Shown in pieces: positions 25,515 through 34,823 of a stretch of 64,000 nucleotides of DNA (the first letter of the stretch is position 1; each line of letters opens with the position of its first letter). This DNA comes from Planctomycetaceae bacterium (GTDB taxonomy: Bacteria; Planctomycetota; Phycisphaerae; SM23-33), in the NCBI GenBank assembly GCA_039680605.1, contig JBDKTA010000021.1, forward strand, positions 60,818 to 124,817, in the 5' to 3' direction. Made by a program: the position numbers and the translations under genes. The notes under the pieces were generated by a model. The model was not told the DNA's origin. It did no database searches and was given only the letters and a program-made list of their open reading frames with translations.

Positions 25515-26786
25515 TCATGGGTTGATGTAATCTGAAAGCGTGAGCATCGGCAGCAGCATGCCGATGACAATGGTTCCGATCAGCGCGGCCATGACGAACA
25601 GCATCCCCGGTTCAGCCAGCGCCACGAGCATTCGCAGCTTGCGGTCGAGTTCGCTCTCGTTGGTAGCGGCCAGCCGCAGCAGTTCGTGGTCAAGCCGAGC
25701 GCTCTCTTCGGCCACGGCGATCACTTCGACAACCGAGGGCGGAAAGAGCAGCGTGCATGTGCCCAGGCTTCGCGCCAGCGAGGCGCCTCGCTGGACGTCT
25801 TCGATCGAGCCGCTGACGGCGTCGCTGAGAATCTGGTTGCCGATGGCCTCGCGAGCGACCTTGAGCGAAGCGATCAGCGGCACGCCCGATTCCAGCAGGG
25901 TCCCCAACATGCGGCAGAACCGCACCTGCGCGAACCGCGACAGCACGCCGCCCAGACCCGGGCTCTTGAGCAGCACGCGCTCGTACACCCGCCGGCCGGA
26001 AGGGGCTTTGAGCGCGCGGTGGATCAGTACCCCTGCCACCACCGCCACGATCGCCAGCACCAGGCCGTACCGCGTCACCACGTAGCTGCTGATGATGATG
26101 CCCCGCGTCAGGGCAGGGAGATTGGGGCTGACGTAGAAGTCGCCCTTGGGGACTTTGGCCGCCGCGGCGTTCTTGTGATCGAACGTGTCGAACAGCGCCG
26201 AAAACTTCGGGATAAAGTACGTCAGCAGGAAGATCAGCACGCCCGTGGCCAGCACCGCCAGGACGCTGGGGTAGATCATCGCGCCTTTGACCTTGGCCTT
26301 GAGGTCGCGTTCGCGCGTGCGGAAGTCGGCGATCTGGGCCAGCACCACGTCGAGAAACCCTCCGGTCTCGCCGGCGCGGACCATCGCCACCTGAACCGGG
26401 GAGAAGGTCCGCGGCCAGTGGCCCATCGCCTCGGCCAGCGACGTGCCCCCCACCACTTCGTCGTGGATGATCTGCCACTGCTTCTTGGCCGCCGGTTGCG
26501 AGGCCTCGCGCGCCAGGATGTGCAGCGCCCGGCTCAGCGCCACGCCGCCGGCCAGCAGGTTCGACAACTCGCGGATGAACGCCTCGGCCGCCGCCTGCGG
26601 AATGCGCCCGCCGACGGAGGCGTGGGCCTTGGGCGCCGCGGCGGCGGAAGACTGCTCCTCCACCGCCACCGGCGTGAGGCCCTGACGCGTCAGGGTTTCC
26701 GAGGCCGCCACTCGCGAGGCGGCCGGAAGGGCGCCGCTGGTGGGCTTTCCGGCAGAATCCAGCGCCGTGTACGTGAAGGTGGGCAT
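25515..26786 (-). CDS. gspF: GspF inner-membrane platform protein
   Basis: A 423-residue polytopic protein of the T2SS/type IV pilus platform. Two GspF domains are visible. The first has FIRELSNLLAGGVALSRALH, then GETGGFLDVVL and a membrane helix (LAVLATGVLIFLLTYFIP). The second has RFCRMLGTLLESGVPLIASL and a C-terminal hairpin (LFVMAALIGTIVIGMLLPML). An N-terminal extension (YTALDSAGKPTSG) is the usual start of the family. Its ATG overlaps the gspE stop. Confidence 0.95.
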   Translation of the reverse strand: MPTFTYTALDSAGKPTSGALPAASRVAASETLTRQGLTPVAVEEQSSAAAAPKAHASVGGRIPQAAAEAFIRELSNLLAGGVALSRALHILAREASQPAAKKQWQIIHDEVVGGTSLAEAMGHWPRTFSPVQVAMVRAGETGGFLDVVLAQIADFRTRERDLKAKVKGAMIYPSVLAVLATGVLIFLLTYFIPKFSALFDTFDHKNAAAAKVPKGDFYVSPNLPALTRGIIISSYVVTRYGLVLAIVAVVAGVLIHRALKAPSGRRVYERVLLKSPGLGGVLSRFAQVRFCRMLGTLLESGVPLIASLKVAREAIGNQILSDAVSGSIEDVQRGASLARSLGTCTLLFPPSVVEVIAVAEESARLDHELLRLAATNESELDRKLRMLVALAEPGMLFVMAALIGTIVIGMLLPMLTLSDYINP

Positions 26787-28522
26787 CAGGACACAGCCTC
26801 GCCGCCCGCGTGAGCGATGCCATTGCCGTTGCCGCCAAAGCCTTCATCCTTGGTGGCCCGGAGCACTTCCTCGGGCGTGGTTCGGCCGCTACGGACCAGG
26901 CGCCACCCGTCATGGCGGAGGCTGCGCATGCCTTGCTTTGCGGCCTCCTTGCGGATGTCGCTGGCCGAGGCGCGGTCAAGGATCATCGAGCGGATGCATT
27001 CGGTGACGGGCATGAGCTCGAAGATGCCTGTTCGCCCGCGATAGCCCGTGCCTCGGCAGTGGCGACAGCCGGCGCCGTGGTAGAGCACGCCGGCCTTGTC
27101 GTCGCCGAAGGCCTCTCGCAGCACCTTGGGGTCTGGGGCGGGGGCTTCCTGGCGGCACTGGGGGCAGATCAGTCGCACCAGGCGTTGGGCGAGCACCATC
27201 TCCAGCGACGAGGCAACCAGGTACGGTTCGATGCCCATGTCGACCAGTCGCGTGACGGCCCCGGGGGCGTCGTTGGTATGCAGCGTCGAGAAGACCAGGT
27301 GCCCGGTCAGCGAGGCCTGCACGGCGATCTCGGCGGTTTCCTTGTCGCGGATTTCGCCGATGAGGATCACGTCCGGGTCGTGGCGCAGGATCGACCGCAG
27401 CCCGCGGGCGAAGGTCAGCCCCGCCTTGGAGGCGACCTGGATCTGGTTGATCCCGTGCAGGTGGTACTCGATGGGGTCTTCGATGGTGATGATCTTGCGC
27501 TCGACGTCGTTGATGCGCGAGAGGCCCGCGTAGAGCGTCGTCGTCTTGCCGCTGCCGGTGGGCCCGGTCACCAGCACGATCCCGTGCGGGCGCTCAAGGA
27601 TCTGCTCCATCTCGCTCTTGTCGCGGCCGTCCATGCCCAGGTGCTCCAGGCCCAGCAGCGTCGTGCCGCGGTCGAGCAGTCGCAGCACGACGGCCTCGCC
27701 GTGGAGCATGGGGATGACCGAGACGCGCACGTCCACTTCGCGGGCGGCGACCTTGAGCTTGATTCGCCCGTCCTGGGGCAGGCGCTTTTCGGCGATGTCC
27801 AGGTGGCTGAGGATTTTCAGTCGCGAGACGATGGACGGCTGGAACTGCCGCACCTCGGGGGGGATGTTGGCCTCCTGCAGCATGCCGTCGACGCGGTAGC
27901 GCACGCGCAGGGCGTGCTCGAAGGGCTCGAAGTGTACGTCCGTCGCCCGCCGATCGATAGCCTCGGCTAGCACCTGGTTGACGAAGGTGATGATCGAGGC
28001 GTCTTCGGCCGCTTCGGAAAGGTCGACGTCGTCCTCGTCGCCGGAGTCGACGACCTGGACGCCCTGGTCCTGCGACTCGTTGACCAGCGAGGCCAGCGTG
28101 TCGGCCCCGACGCCCAGGAGGCTCTTGAGGCAGCGGTTGATCTCGGAGGCGCTGGCCAGGGCGCCGCGCACGGGGCGCCCGCAGGCCAGGCGCAATTCGT
28201 CCAGGCCCGCCGAGTCGAAGACCTTCGCGCAGGCCACCAGCACTTCGCCGCCCTGCTGCTCGATGGGCAGCAGCCCGTGCGTCATCAGGATGCGCGCGGG
28301 GAAGCCGGCCAGGAACTCCTTCGACGGCGGCTGGCGCTCCAGGTCGGCCAGCGGCATGGCGAACTCGTCCGCCAGCGCGCGCAGGACGACCTGCTCGTCG
28401 GCGCCGCACTTAAGCAGCGCCTCGTCGGGCCAGCAGCCCTGGGCGACAAGCGTCTGGGCCGACTGCAGGGCCTGATCGTCGATGAGGCCCTGGAGTTTCA
28501 TTCTTGCCAACAGGTCGTTCAT
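26786..28522 (-). CDS. gspE: GspE secretion ATPase
   Basis: Cytoplasmic hexameric ATPase that powers pseudopilus assembly; 578 residues. Start at 28522 (MNDLLARMKLQG), since the upstream part of the frame is a palindromic repeat. The N-terminal MshEN-like domain is followed by the linker (DVHFEPFEHALRVRYRVDG), Walker A GPTGSGKTTTLYAG about residue 322, the Asp box and Walker B (DPDVILIGEIRDKETA), and the His box (GHLVFSTLHTNDA). A four-cysteine zinc module (CPQC, later CRHC) lies at about 454-492. All key residues are present. Confidence 0.95.
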   Translation of the reverse strand: MNDLLARMKLQGLIDDQALQSAQTLVAQGCWPDEALLKCGADEQVVLRALADEFAMPLADLERQPPSKEFLAGFPARILMTHGLLPIEQQGGEVLVACAKVFDSAGLDELRLACGRPVRGALASASEINRCLKSLLGVGADTLASLVNESQDQGVQVVDSGDEDDVDLSEAAEDASIITFVNQVLAEAIDRRATDVHFEPFEHALRVRYRVDGMLQEANIPPEVRQFQPSIVSRLKILSHLDIAEKRLPQDGRIKLKVAAREVDVRVSVIPMLHGEAVVLRLLDRGTTLLGLEHLGMDGRDKSEMEQILERPHGIVLVTGPTGSGKTTTLYAGLSRINDVERKIITIEDPIEYHLHGINQIQVASKAGLTFARGLRSILRHDPDVILIGEIRDKETAEIAVQASLTGHLVFSTLHTNDAPGAVTRLVDMGIEPYLVASSLEMVLAQRLVRLICPQCRQEAPAPDPKVLREAFGDDKAGVLYHGAGCRHCRGTGYRGRTGIFELMPVTECIRSMILDRASASDIRKEAAKQGMRSLRHDGWRLVRSGRTTPEEVLRATKDEGFGGNGNGIAHAGGEAVS

Positions 28523-28536
28523 GGCGTTTGTTTCTG

Positions 28537-28612
28537 GTGGCACAGCCTTTCCAGGCTGTGGCCGTTCTCCACTACCGCACAGGCTGGAAAGCCTGTGCCA
28601 CCTATTCGAGCA
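28537..28612. repeat. family B inverted repeat (GGTGGCACAGCCTTTCCAGG type)
   Basis: The left arm GGTGGCACAGCCTTTCCAGG and right arm AGGCTGGAAAGCCTGTGCC can form a long hairpin between the small exported protein gene and gspE. A related element lies at the end of ahbC near 51.2 kb. Confidence 0.75.
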
Positions 28613-29123
28613 TTCCCATCGACACGAGCTGGGCCTCTTGGCGCAGCGTCAGGACTTCCTGCAGTTCCTTCTGGGCCTTAGCCAGATCGTCGCGGGCCTT
28701 GGCGCGGGCGGCGCGCAGGGCGTCCAGGGCGGTCTTGATCTCCTGGGGTTTGGCGTCGGCGTTCTGCAGAACCTTCTGCAGATCGGCGGAGGCCTTGGCA
28801 ACGTCGTTCTGGGGTTCGGCGTTGCGGGCATTGTTGTTATTGTCGCCGCCGCGGCGGTTGCCGCGGGTGCGCCCGCCGAATCCCATCGACTGCGCCCTCA
28901 GCGCCGTGACCTTCTCAAGCCGCGGCTGAAGGGCCTTCCATTCCTCGTCGTTGGCCACGCCCAGCGACTGCTTGAGGCGGTCGGTGAGCTGCTGGCGGAA
29001 GCGCTCCATGCGGGCCTGCCCCTCGTCGGCCGGACGGCTGTCCTGTGACATCACCTCCGCGACGAACCCCAACGCCACCACCGCGCCCAACGCCAGAATC
29101 GTCAATCCTTTTCGCGATGCCAT
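28602..29123 (-). CDS. exported coiled-coil protein upstream of gspE
   Basis: A 173-residue protein with a signal peptide (GLTILALGAVVALGFVAEVM). Start at 29123, with GGAG seven bases before the ATG. The mature part is almost entirely helical and charged, with heptad-like stretches (ALRAARAKARDDLAKAQKEL) and an Asn/Arg/Gly-rich break in the middle (RGGDNNNNARN). It resembles periplasmic CpxP/LTXXQ-type sensors in overall character, but no motif is definite. It is in the same direction as the sigma/anti-sigma pair and gspE. Confidence 0.65.
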   Translation of the reverse strand: MASRKGLTILALGAVVALGFVAEVMSQDSRPADEGQARMERFRQQLTDRLKQSLGVANDEEWKALQPRLEKVTALRAQSMGFGGRTRGNRRGGDNNNNARNAEPQNDVAKASADLQKVLQNADAKPQEIKTALDALRAARAKARDDLAKAQKELQEVLTLRQEAQLVSMGMLE

Positions 29124-29161
29124 GCTCATGCTCCTTTGCTGATGGCCGTGACTGGAAATAC

Positions 29162-29695
29162 TCACTGCTCGCCTTGAACAGCGTTTTGGGTTTGTGTCGC
29201 CGCCGTGGCAGGCCGGGAGGCGCTGGTGCGCCGATGCTCCCGGGAGCGGTCCCCGCCGCGCCACTGGCGCGGGTCGCGCTGGCGCATCATCTCTTCATAC
29301 GTGACCGCCTGCTCGGGCGTGAGGATCTTGCGCGTCTCCTCGACGGCCTTTTCAAACGCCGCCCGGCGCAGGGCCGACTGCTTCTCGATCTGCGCGGCGT
29401 AGTCCTTCTGAATCGCGTCGTACTGCTGGCGCTGCGCCGGCGTCAGCAAGGCCACCACCGCTTCGTCTCGCTTGCGGGCCACGTCGCTGCGCCCCGGACT
29501 CCGCCGCTCGCCCCGATACCGCAAATCCGTCCAGATCTTGCGCATCTGCTCCTGCTGGGCGGGCGTGAGATTGAGCCGGTTGGTCAGTTCCGAACGGTGG
29601 CGCGGGCGCTCCCGCACGATGTTCATCCCCACCAGCACGCCGGCCGCTATCGCCAGCAGGTACGCCACAATCAAAATCAGCTTGATCTTGCTCAC
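29162..29695 (-). CDS. CpxP/Spy-like (LTXXQ) periplasmic protein
   Basis: A 177-residue protein with an N-terminal membrane anchor or signal (LILIVAYLLAIAAGVLVGM). The mature part has two LTXXQ-type motifs: LNLTPAQQEQMRKIW about residue 41 and LLTPAQRQQYDAI about 83, with a further LTPEQAVTYEEM. This is the pattern of CpxP, Spy and related envelope-stress proteins. The C-terminus is disordered and Arg/Thr-rich. It sits one base after the anti-sigma gene, so it may be a target or modulator of that sigma system. Confidence 0.75.
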   Translation of the reverse strand: MSKIKLILIVAYLLAIAAGVLVGMNIVRERPRHRSELTNRLNLTPAQQEQMRKIWTDLRYRGERRSPGRSDVARKRDEAVVALLTPAQRQQYDAIQKDYAAQIEKQSALRRAAFEKAVEETRKILTPEQAVTYEEMMRQRDPRQWRGGDRSREHRRTSASRPATAATQTQNAVQGEQ

Positions 29696-29696
29696 G

Positions 29697-30143
29697 TCAA
29701 TCCTTTCCCGTCAGGTCTCGCAGGACCCAGGCAGCCGTGGCGTCTTCCGTCGGGGCCTGCGCCGCCTCGGTCGTCGGCGGGGTCAGGGCGTCGGCTTCCC
29801 ACGCGGCGGGCGTCTCGCCCCGGGCCCCGTTGCCCTGTGCCAGCGCCACCGTGCAGACGACGATAATGCCCGCAGCCGTCGCCGCCAACGCCTGCGCCAA
29901 GCGCCGGACGGCCCCGATCTGCGGCAGCGTGTCCACGTGGGCGTGCAGGCGCTCGATCAGTTGCTCCTCGACCGCCGGGGCCTGGACCCCCTGCAGCAGT
30001 GCCGTGAGCTGCTGCAGGCGGCCGAGCTGGCGGCTGCACGATTCGCATGCCGCCAGGTGAGCTTCGAAATCGGCTCGCGCCTGGGGCGTCATTTCGCCGT
30101 CGTGGTAAGCGCCGGCTCGCTCGCTATGGGGGCATGGGTTCAT
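29697..30143 (-). CDS. zinc-finger anti-sigma factor
   Basis: A 148-residue bitopic protein. The N-terminal zf-HC2 anti-sigma domain has the HxxxCxxC motif (H29, C33, C36 in AHLAACESCSRQL). A transmembrane helix follows (ALAATAAGIIVVCTVALA), and then an acidic, proline-rich periplasmic tail. Such proteins hold the partner ECF sigma factor inactive at the membrane. The ATG at 30143 has GAGG upstream and lies 10 bp after the sigma factor gene. Confidence 0.9.
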   Translation of the reverse strand: MNPCPHSERAGAYHDGEMTPQARADFEAHLAACESCSRQLGRLQQLTALLQGVQAPAVEEQLIERLHAHVDTLPQIGAVRRLAQALAATAAGIIVVCTVALAQGNGARGETPAAWEADALTPPTTEAAQAPTEDATAAWVLRDLTGKD

Positions 30144-30153
30144 GGTCTGCACC

Positions 30154-30729
30154 TCACTGCAAATATTCCTTGAGCAGGTCCTGCAACTGCCGCCGGGCGC
30201 GAAACAATCGCGACTCGACCGTTCCCGGCGGAATCTCCAGCACCTGCGAAATTTCCTCGTACGACAGCCCTTCCATCTCCCGCAGCACGATCACCGTGCG
30301 GTGGTCGCCGCCGAGGCGCTCGATCGCCGCCTGTACGTCCATCCGCACGTCCGACTGCTCAGAGGCCGCCTCGGTCATCGCAGCGGCCTGGGCGTCCTGC
30401 AGCGGCACGACCGCCCGCCGCGTGCGCCGCTGGAGGGCTCGTGCGGCCTGGCGCACCAGGATCCGCGTCAGCCACGTCCGCACCGACGAGCGCTCGCCGA
30501 ACGAGCCCAGCCCCCGGTGCGCCCCCGATAGCGCCTCCTGAACCGCGTCTTCGGCGTCGCAGGCATTGCCAAGCAACCGCACCGCCAGGCGGTACAGGTA
30601 AAGCCCGTGGCGGCTCACCAGTCCGTGAAACGCCGCCATGTCGCCACGGCGGGCCTTGCGGACCAACTCCAAGTCCGTCGGCTGTGCCAGACCATTCTCC
30701 GTAATGTGCCAATCTTCATGGCCGCCCAT
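30154..30729 (-). CDS. ECF-type RNA polymerase sigma factor
   Basis: A 191-residue sigma factor. Region 2 is seen in FHGLVSRHGLYLYRLAVRLL and DAEDAVQEAL. Region 4 is seen in LREMEGLSYEEISQVLEI followed by PPGTVESRLFRARRQL, the helix-turn-helix. Region 1 and long linkers are absent, so it is an ECF member. Paired with the zinc-finger anti-sigma factor immediately downstream. Because the next genes in the same direction are two exported proteins and the secretion operon, it may control that operon; the target promoters are not identifiable by eye. Confidence 0.92.
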   Translation of the reverse strand: MGGHEDWHITENGLAQPTDLELVRKARRGDMAAFHGLVSRHGLYLYRLAVRLLGNACDAEDAVQEALSGAHRGLGSFGERSSVRTWLTRILVRQAARALQRRTRRAVVPLQDAQAAAMTEAASEQSDVRMDVQAAIERLGGDHRTVIVLREMEGLSYEEISQVLEIPPGTVESRLFRARRQLQDLLKEYLQ

Positions 30730-30783
30730 ATAGTTGCTTAACGTATCCGATTTCTTCCCCCCGGTTTGACTTTTTTCATGTAT

Positions 30784-30857
30784 TGTTAGCGGCGGAGCTT
30801 GCTCCGCGCGGTCTTTCGGAAACCAGACAACCCCTCAAGCAACGTCGGCCGCTAACA
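30784..30857. repeat. family F repeat with GTTAGCGGC ends
   Basis: Outer arms GTTAGCGGC and GCCGCTAAC enclose the hairpin GCGGAGCTTGCTCCGC. It lies just before the gene at 30891, between divergent genes. A partial relative is at 32898-32921. Confidence 0.6.
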
Positions 30858-30890
30858 AAGCAATACGCTGTGACTTGGAGGCATCCGAAC

Positions 30891-32312
30891 ATGGCGAAAG
30901 AATCCGTTCTCAAGCACTCCGACGTGGTCTTCATGTACGGCGCCGACGACGAGTCGTATCGCGCCTACGGCACGACGTTTGTCGGCTGGGGCGGGGCCAG
31001 CACCCGCAAAGACGTCCGACGCCATCACGCCCTCGGCGTGCAGTGCTCGGGCAGCATGTGGTGCCTGACCGCCGGGGCCGAACTGCTCTACAACCGCCCC
31101 GACCTGCGCCAAGCCGTCTCGTGCGACTTCCTGGGCGAGCCCGTCATGCCCCCCTGGCTGTTCGACCACACGTACAAGGACCAGAAGCCTTACTTCGGCT
31201 GCACGAACCATCCAACGTTCCGCGCGCTGTGCCGCCAGCGCGTGGCGGAAACCATGTCCGGCGGGGCCGACAGCCTGCACGTCGACGATCATAGCGGCAC
31301 GGGCGGGTCCGTCTATCATGGCGGAGGCTTCTGCGACCACTGCATGAAGGGCTTCCGCAAGTTCCTCAAGAAACACGCGACGGCGGCCGACTTGCGCGCG
31401 GCCGGAGTGAAGCGCGCGGACCTGGACACGTTCGACTATCGCGACATCGTCAAGCGCCACGCCCGCACGCGAAAGCAGTACATCAAGATTCACGCCCGCG
31501 TGCCGCTGGACAAGCTGTTCTGGCGGTTCCATTTCGAGTCCGCCGCCGCCCACGTGCGGCAACTTGGCCGCGCCGCCGCTGCGTCGGCCGGGCACGCGGT
31601 GCTGCTCTCAGCCAACGCCTGCCTGGATTATCCCTGGCAGGACATGGTGCTGGGCAGCATCACGCACGTGATCGCCGAGCTGGGCCAGCACCCCGCCCTG
31701 GGTCCGCGCGGGGCCCTCAAGGCGATCAAGGGCTACGACCTGGCCACGTCGCGCGGCGTCCCGATGGCCGCGACGGGCATGGGCTGGGACTGGACGTTCG
31801 TCAAGAATCACCGCACATACGACCTGGTGCGGGTCTGGATCGCCATGGCGTACGCCCACGGCCAGCGGTTCATGTGCCCCCACCCGACGCGCCAGTGGTG
31901 CTTCGACAAGAAGATCGGCACGCACTGGTACGCCGCGCCGGTTAAGGAATTCGCCCCGGTTTATCAATTCATCCGCAACAACGCCGACTGTTTTGACGGC
32001 CTGGAGGAGATTTCCTCTGCCGCCGTGAAAGCCCCGCCGCAGGTCCACGTGGCGCTCCGCCGCGACGGCAAGACTGGCAGGACGGTCCTGCACGTGATCA
32101 ATCTGGCGTACGACCGCAACAAGCACCGCTCCAAGCCGCAGAAGAACGTCCGCATCGCCTTGCCGGCGTCGCTGCTGGCACGCGGGCAGTACGAAGTGAA
32201 ACTGCTGTCATGGGAGAGCTCGGAAAAATCGCTGCCGATCAAATGCCGAGGCGGAAAAGGTTCCATTCTCCTTCCCCAGATAAAGAACTGGGCGATAGTT
32301 CTGATCTGCTAG
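30891..32312 (+). CDS. hydrolase-like protein, putative TIM-barrel glycosidase
   Basis: A 473-residue cytoplasmic-looking protein; start at 30891 (MAKESVLKHSDVVF). The pattern suits a barrel glycoside hydrolase: STRKDVRRHHALGVQCSGSM, then a conserved acidic segment DSLHVDDHSG, CDHCMKGFRKFL, and the late motif HVINLAYDRNKH preceding a small beta domain. Planctomycetes carry many such uncharacterised glycosidase-like proteins. No signal peptide is seen. I cannot name the family or the catalytic pair with confidence. It is preceded by a palindromic repeat and not in an obvious operon. Confidence 0.55.
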   Translation: MAKESVLKHSDVVFMYGADDESYRAYGTTFVGWGGASTRKDVRRHHALGVQCSGSMWCLTAGAELLYNRPDLRQAVSCDFLGEPVMPPWLFDHTYKDQKPYFGCTNHPTFRALCRQRVAETMSGGADSLHVDDHSGTGGSVYHGGGFCDHCMKGFRKFLKKHATAADLRAAGVKRADLDTFDYRDIVKRHARTRKQYIKIHARVPLDKLFWRFHFESAAAHVRQLGRAAAASAGHAVLLSANACLDYPWQDMVLGSITHVIAELGQHPALGPRGALKAIKGYDLATSRGVPMAATGMGWDWTFVKNHRTYDLVRVWIAMAYAHGQRFMCPHPTRQWCFDKKIGTHWYAAPVKEFAPVYQFIRNNADCFDGLEEISSAAVKAPPQVHVALRRDGKTGRTVLHVINLAYDRNKHRSKPQKNVRIALPASLLARGQYEVKLLSWESSEKSLPIKCRGGKGSILLPQIKNWAIVLIC

Positions 32313-32332
32313 GCCTCGGGACAAGGAAAGCC

Positions 32333-32674
32333 ATGCCTGAAGTACGAAAGCATCCAGTTGTTACACCTGAGCAGGCTACACAAACGCCCTACCCTTACGT
32401 CTACGTCAACTATAACGGTACTGTGCGCGAACTGCATAAGGACGAGCGGGAATATCTGGAGCAAGCCTTTTCGCCCTTTGACGGGGGCCGTCCCTATGTG
32501 AAAACCAGTTTCGAGGCTAAGGACGGATGCGGCTGCATATCCGGCTTCTGCCATCGATCGGAAATTCCGCCCCACATCGCGATAGGTGACGTCATTCCTC
32601 CAATGAGTCTCAAGGGACACCTCGCCACCGCACGAAAGCCTGTCAGGCGAAAACCATGGTGGAAGTTCTGGTAG
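32333..32674 (+). CDS. conserved hypothetical small protein
   Basis: 113 residues; the ATG at 32333 has AAGGA upstream with good spacing. Composition is polar, with motif YPYVYVNYNGTVRELHKDE, then FSPFDGGRPYVK and a cysteine cluster GCGCISGFCHRSEIP; the C-terminus is basic and tryptophan-rich (RRKPWWKFW). No signal peptide or membrane segment. Base composition is less GC-rich than the neighbouring hydrolase. The two genes are co-directional. Function unknown. Confidence 0.6.
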   Translation: MPEVRKHPVVTPEQATQTPYPYVYVNYNGTVRELHKDEREYLEQAFSPFDGGRPYVKTSFEAKDGCGCISGFCHRSEIPPHIAIGDVIPPMSLKGHLATARKPVRRKPWWKFW

Positions 32675-32934
32675 CAGACTTTTGCTGGTTGCAGCCCGCC
32701 GAAGGCTTCTGCAGGATCTTTCGTAGAGAAGAGCTTTCCTATTCTAACAAGCTCAATGATCACCCCTCGTTGTCTCCCAATCCTCCTAATCCCATCAATC
32801 TGCGTAATCCCGCTCTCCCCGTCCCCGTCTCTCCGTACTCTCTGTGATCTCTGTGGTAGAGTCTTTTCTCTAACCGGCGGTTCGGGGAAACAACCGCGTC
32901 GAGCAAGCTCGACCGCTAACTTTGCGGGCGAGAC
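32675..32934. repeat. intergenic region with repeat fragments, no gene seen
   Basis: This carries a pyrimidine-rich block (CTCTGTGATCTCTGTGG, a diverged family C arm) and a family F-like hairpin (GTCGAGCAAGCTCGAC, about 32898-32913) near the end of the lipoprotein gene. No open reading frame is convincing here. Confidence 0.5.
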
Positions 32935-33546
32935 TTACTTGGGCGGCAGGGTTGCCTTGGCGGTGGTCTGGGCGGTGAATTGTTTTCCGGTCAGGTAGTC
33001 GGTGAATGCCACGCGGATGGTGAGGTCGGGGTGCTTGAGCGGGCGGTCTTTGGCCAGCGGGCAGCGGACGCGGTAGAAGTTGGCCATCAGCCCGCTCTTC
33101 CACAGCTTGGCCAGTTCGTCCACGTTCCAGTCGCAGCGGCTGACGAGATTCTCCCCCGCCGGCTGGGCCAGGTCGTAGATTTCGACCGTGAGCGATCCGG
33201 CGGCCTTGATCTTGTCGCGCTGCTGGTCGAGTGGCGAGATAAAGACGTCGATGGCGTCGTCGCCGGGCTTCTTGTCGGTGTCGACGCCGCCGGTGTAGCG
33301 GCCCAGTTCGATGGCGTTGACGTGGTAGATCTTCTCGAGCCGCTTTTCGCCCCCCAGCCCCTGGAGCGTCTGGATCTGCTTTTGCCGCTCGGCGAGGTCG
33401 GCCGCGAGCTTCTGGTTCTGGGCCTCGAGCTGCGAGACCTGTTTGGCCAGCGAGTCGGCGTCGGGCGTGGCGGTCACCGTGGCGCTGGGCTGGCACGCCC
33501 CCGCCGCGGCTGACATCAACACCGCGATGAGCCATCGCCGGGTCAT
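32935..33546 (-). CDS. lipoprotein with N-terminal coiled coil
   Basis: A 203-residue exported lipoprotein ([18 protein letters not shown]; lipobox cysteine at 18). Residues about 30-65 form a coiled coil ([19 protein letters not shown]). The rest is a beta-type domain ([34 protein letters not shown]). It resembles planctomycete lipoproteins of unknown function. Its ATG overlaps the stop of the downstream-positioned clpP by four bases (ATGA), so it is the last gene of the tig-clpP operon, an unexpected partner. Confidence 0.65.
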   Translation of the reverse strand: MTRRWLIAVLMSAAAGACQPSATVTATPDADSLAKQVSQLEAQNQKLAADLAERQKQIQTLQGLGGEKRLEKIYHVNAIELGRYTGGVDTDKKPGDDAIDVFISPLDQQRDKIKAAGSLTVEIYDLAQPAGENLVSRCDWNVDELAKLWKSGLMANFYRVRCPLAKDRPLKHPDLTIRVAFTDYLTGKQFTAQTTAKATLPPK

Positions 33547-34181
33547 TTTTCGGTTTCTTTCTTTGCCGGCGGGTCGGGCATGCGCTGCAGCACCTGGTCG
33601 ACGCAGCCGTAGGCGACGGCTTCTTCGCCGTCGAGCCATTTGTTGCGGTCGCAGTCGCGTTCGACCTTCTCGTACGGTTGGCCGGTGCTGTCGGCGAGGA
33701 TCTGGTAGAGCTTCTTGCGCAGACGGATGATCTCGCGGGCCTCGATGTCCAGGTCCGTCGCCGGGCCCGTCAGCACGCCGTGCAGCAGGGGCTGGTGAAT
33801 CAGGACGCGGCTGGAGGGCAGGACGTACCGCTTGCCCTTGGCGCCGGCGGCCAGCAGCACCGCGGCCATGCTGGCGGCCATGCCCACGCAATACGTCGCC
33901 ACCTGCGGGCGGATGTACTGCATGGTGTCGTAGATGGCCAACCCTGCCGAGACGCTTCCGCCGGGGGAATTAATGTACAGGTTGACGTCGGCGTGAGGGT
34001 CTTCGTTGCTCAGGAAGAGCAGTTGGGCGACGATGATGTTGGCCATGCCGTCGTCGATCTCGCCGCCGGCGAAGACGACGCGGTCGCTGAGCAGGCGGCT
34101 GAAGATATCGTACGCACGTTCGCCGCGGCCGGTCTTTTCGATGACGATGGGAACCAGGTTCTGATTGACTGGCGCTGCCAT
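33543..34181 (-). CDS. clpP: ATP-dependent Clp protease proteolytic subunit (second copy)
   Basis: Serine protease subunit that forms the ClpP barrel; 212 residues. The start at 34181 ([13 protein letters not shown]) has GAAGGGA upstream. Catalytic residues: Ser104 in [16 protein letters not shown], His129 in [11 protein letters not shown], and an aspartate near 176-178 in VERDCDRN. The loop before the serine (CVGMAAS rather than CVGQAAS) differs slightly from the other copy. Planctomycetes commonly carry two ClpP proteins downstream of trigger factor, possibly forming mixed rings. Confidence 0.93.
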   Translation of the reverse strand: MAAPVNQNLVPIVIEKTGRGERAYDIFSRLLSDRVVFAGGEIDDGMANIIVAQLLFLSNEDPHADVNLYINSPGGSVSAGLAIYDTMQYIRPQVATYCVGMAASMAAVLLAAGAKGKRYVLPSSRVLIHQPLLHGVLTGPATDLDIEAREIIRLRKKLYQILADSTGQPYEKVERDCDRNKWLDGEEAVAYGCVDQVLQRMPDPPAKKETEK

Positions 34182-34201
34182 GTTGGAGTCCCTTCTCGTT
34201 C

Positions 34202-34807
34202 TCATTTTTTGCGGCTTTGCGCCTGCTGGAGAATCTCGTCGACGATGCCGTACTGGACGGCTTCAGCCGGGCTGAGGTACCGGTCGCGTTCGGTCTCTTC
34301 GGAAATCAGGGCCACGTCGCGTCCGGTGTGCTTGGCCATCAGCTCGGTGAGGAGCTTTTTGGCCTTGAGGATTTCCTCGGCCTGGATCTGGATGTCGGCG
34401 GCCTGTCCGGTCACGCCGCCCCAGGGCTGGTGGATCATGACCTTGCTGTGGGGCAGGGCGTAGCGTTTGCCCTTGGCGCCGGCGGCGAGGATCATGGCCG
34501 CCCCGCTGGCGGCCTGCCCGACGCAGTAGGTGGCCACGTCGCAGTTCATGAACTGCATGGTGTCGTAGATAGCCAGGGTGTCGTCGACGGAGCCGCCGGG
34601 GGAATTAATGTACAGGTTGATGTCGCGGTCGGGGTGCTTGGCCATCAGTTCCAGCAGGCGCATGATAAGCCCGCCGGCGCTGTTGGGGTTGATCTCGCCC
34701 CAGAGGAACACGATGCGTTCTTCGGCCAGGCGCTCTTCGAGCGTCATTTCGCGGCGGCCTTCGTAGTCGCGGTAGGCGCCGCGGGGGGTAAAGATCGGAC
34801 GGCTCAT
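34202..34807 (-). CDS. clpP: ATP-dependent Clp protease proteolytic subunit (first copy)
   Basis: A 201-residue ClpP. The triad is Ser101 in [11 protein letters not shown], His126 in [10 protein letters not shown] and Asp175 in [10 protein letters not shown], all intact and in the usual spacing. An N-terminal extension ([22 protein letters not shown]) precedes the fold. It follows trigger factor by 16 bases and precedes the second clpP by 20, so all are co-transcribed. No clpX or clpC partner is in the window. Confidence 0.95.
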   Translation of the reverse strand: MSRPIFTPRGAYRDYEGRREMTLEERLAEERIVFLWGEINPNSAGGLIMRLLELMAKHPDRDINLYINSPGGSVDDTLAIYDTMQFMNCDVATYCVGQAASGAAMILAAGAKGKRYALPHSKVMIHQPWGGVTGQAADIQIQAEEILKAKKLLTELMAKHTGRDVALISEETERDRYLSPAEAVQYGIVDEILQQAQSRKK

Positions 34808-34823
34808 GGCGATCTCCTGGGGG

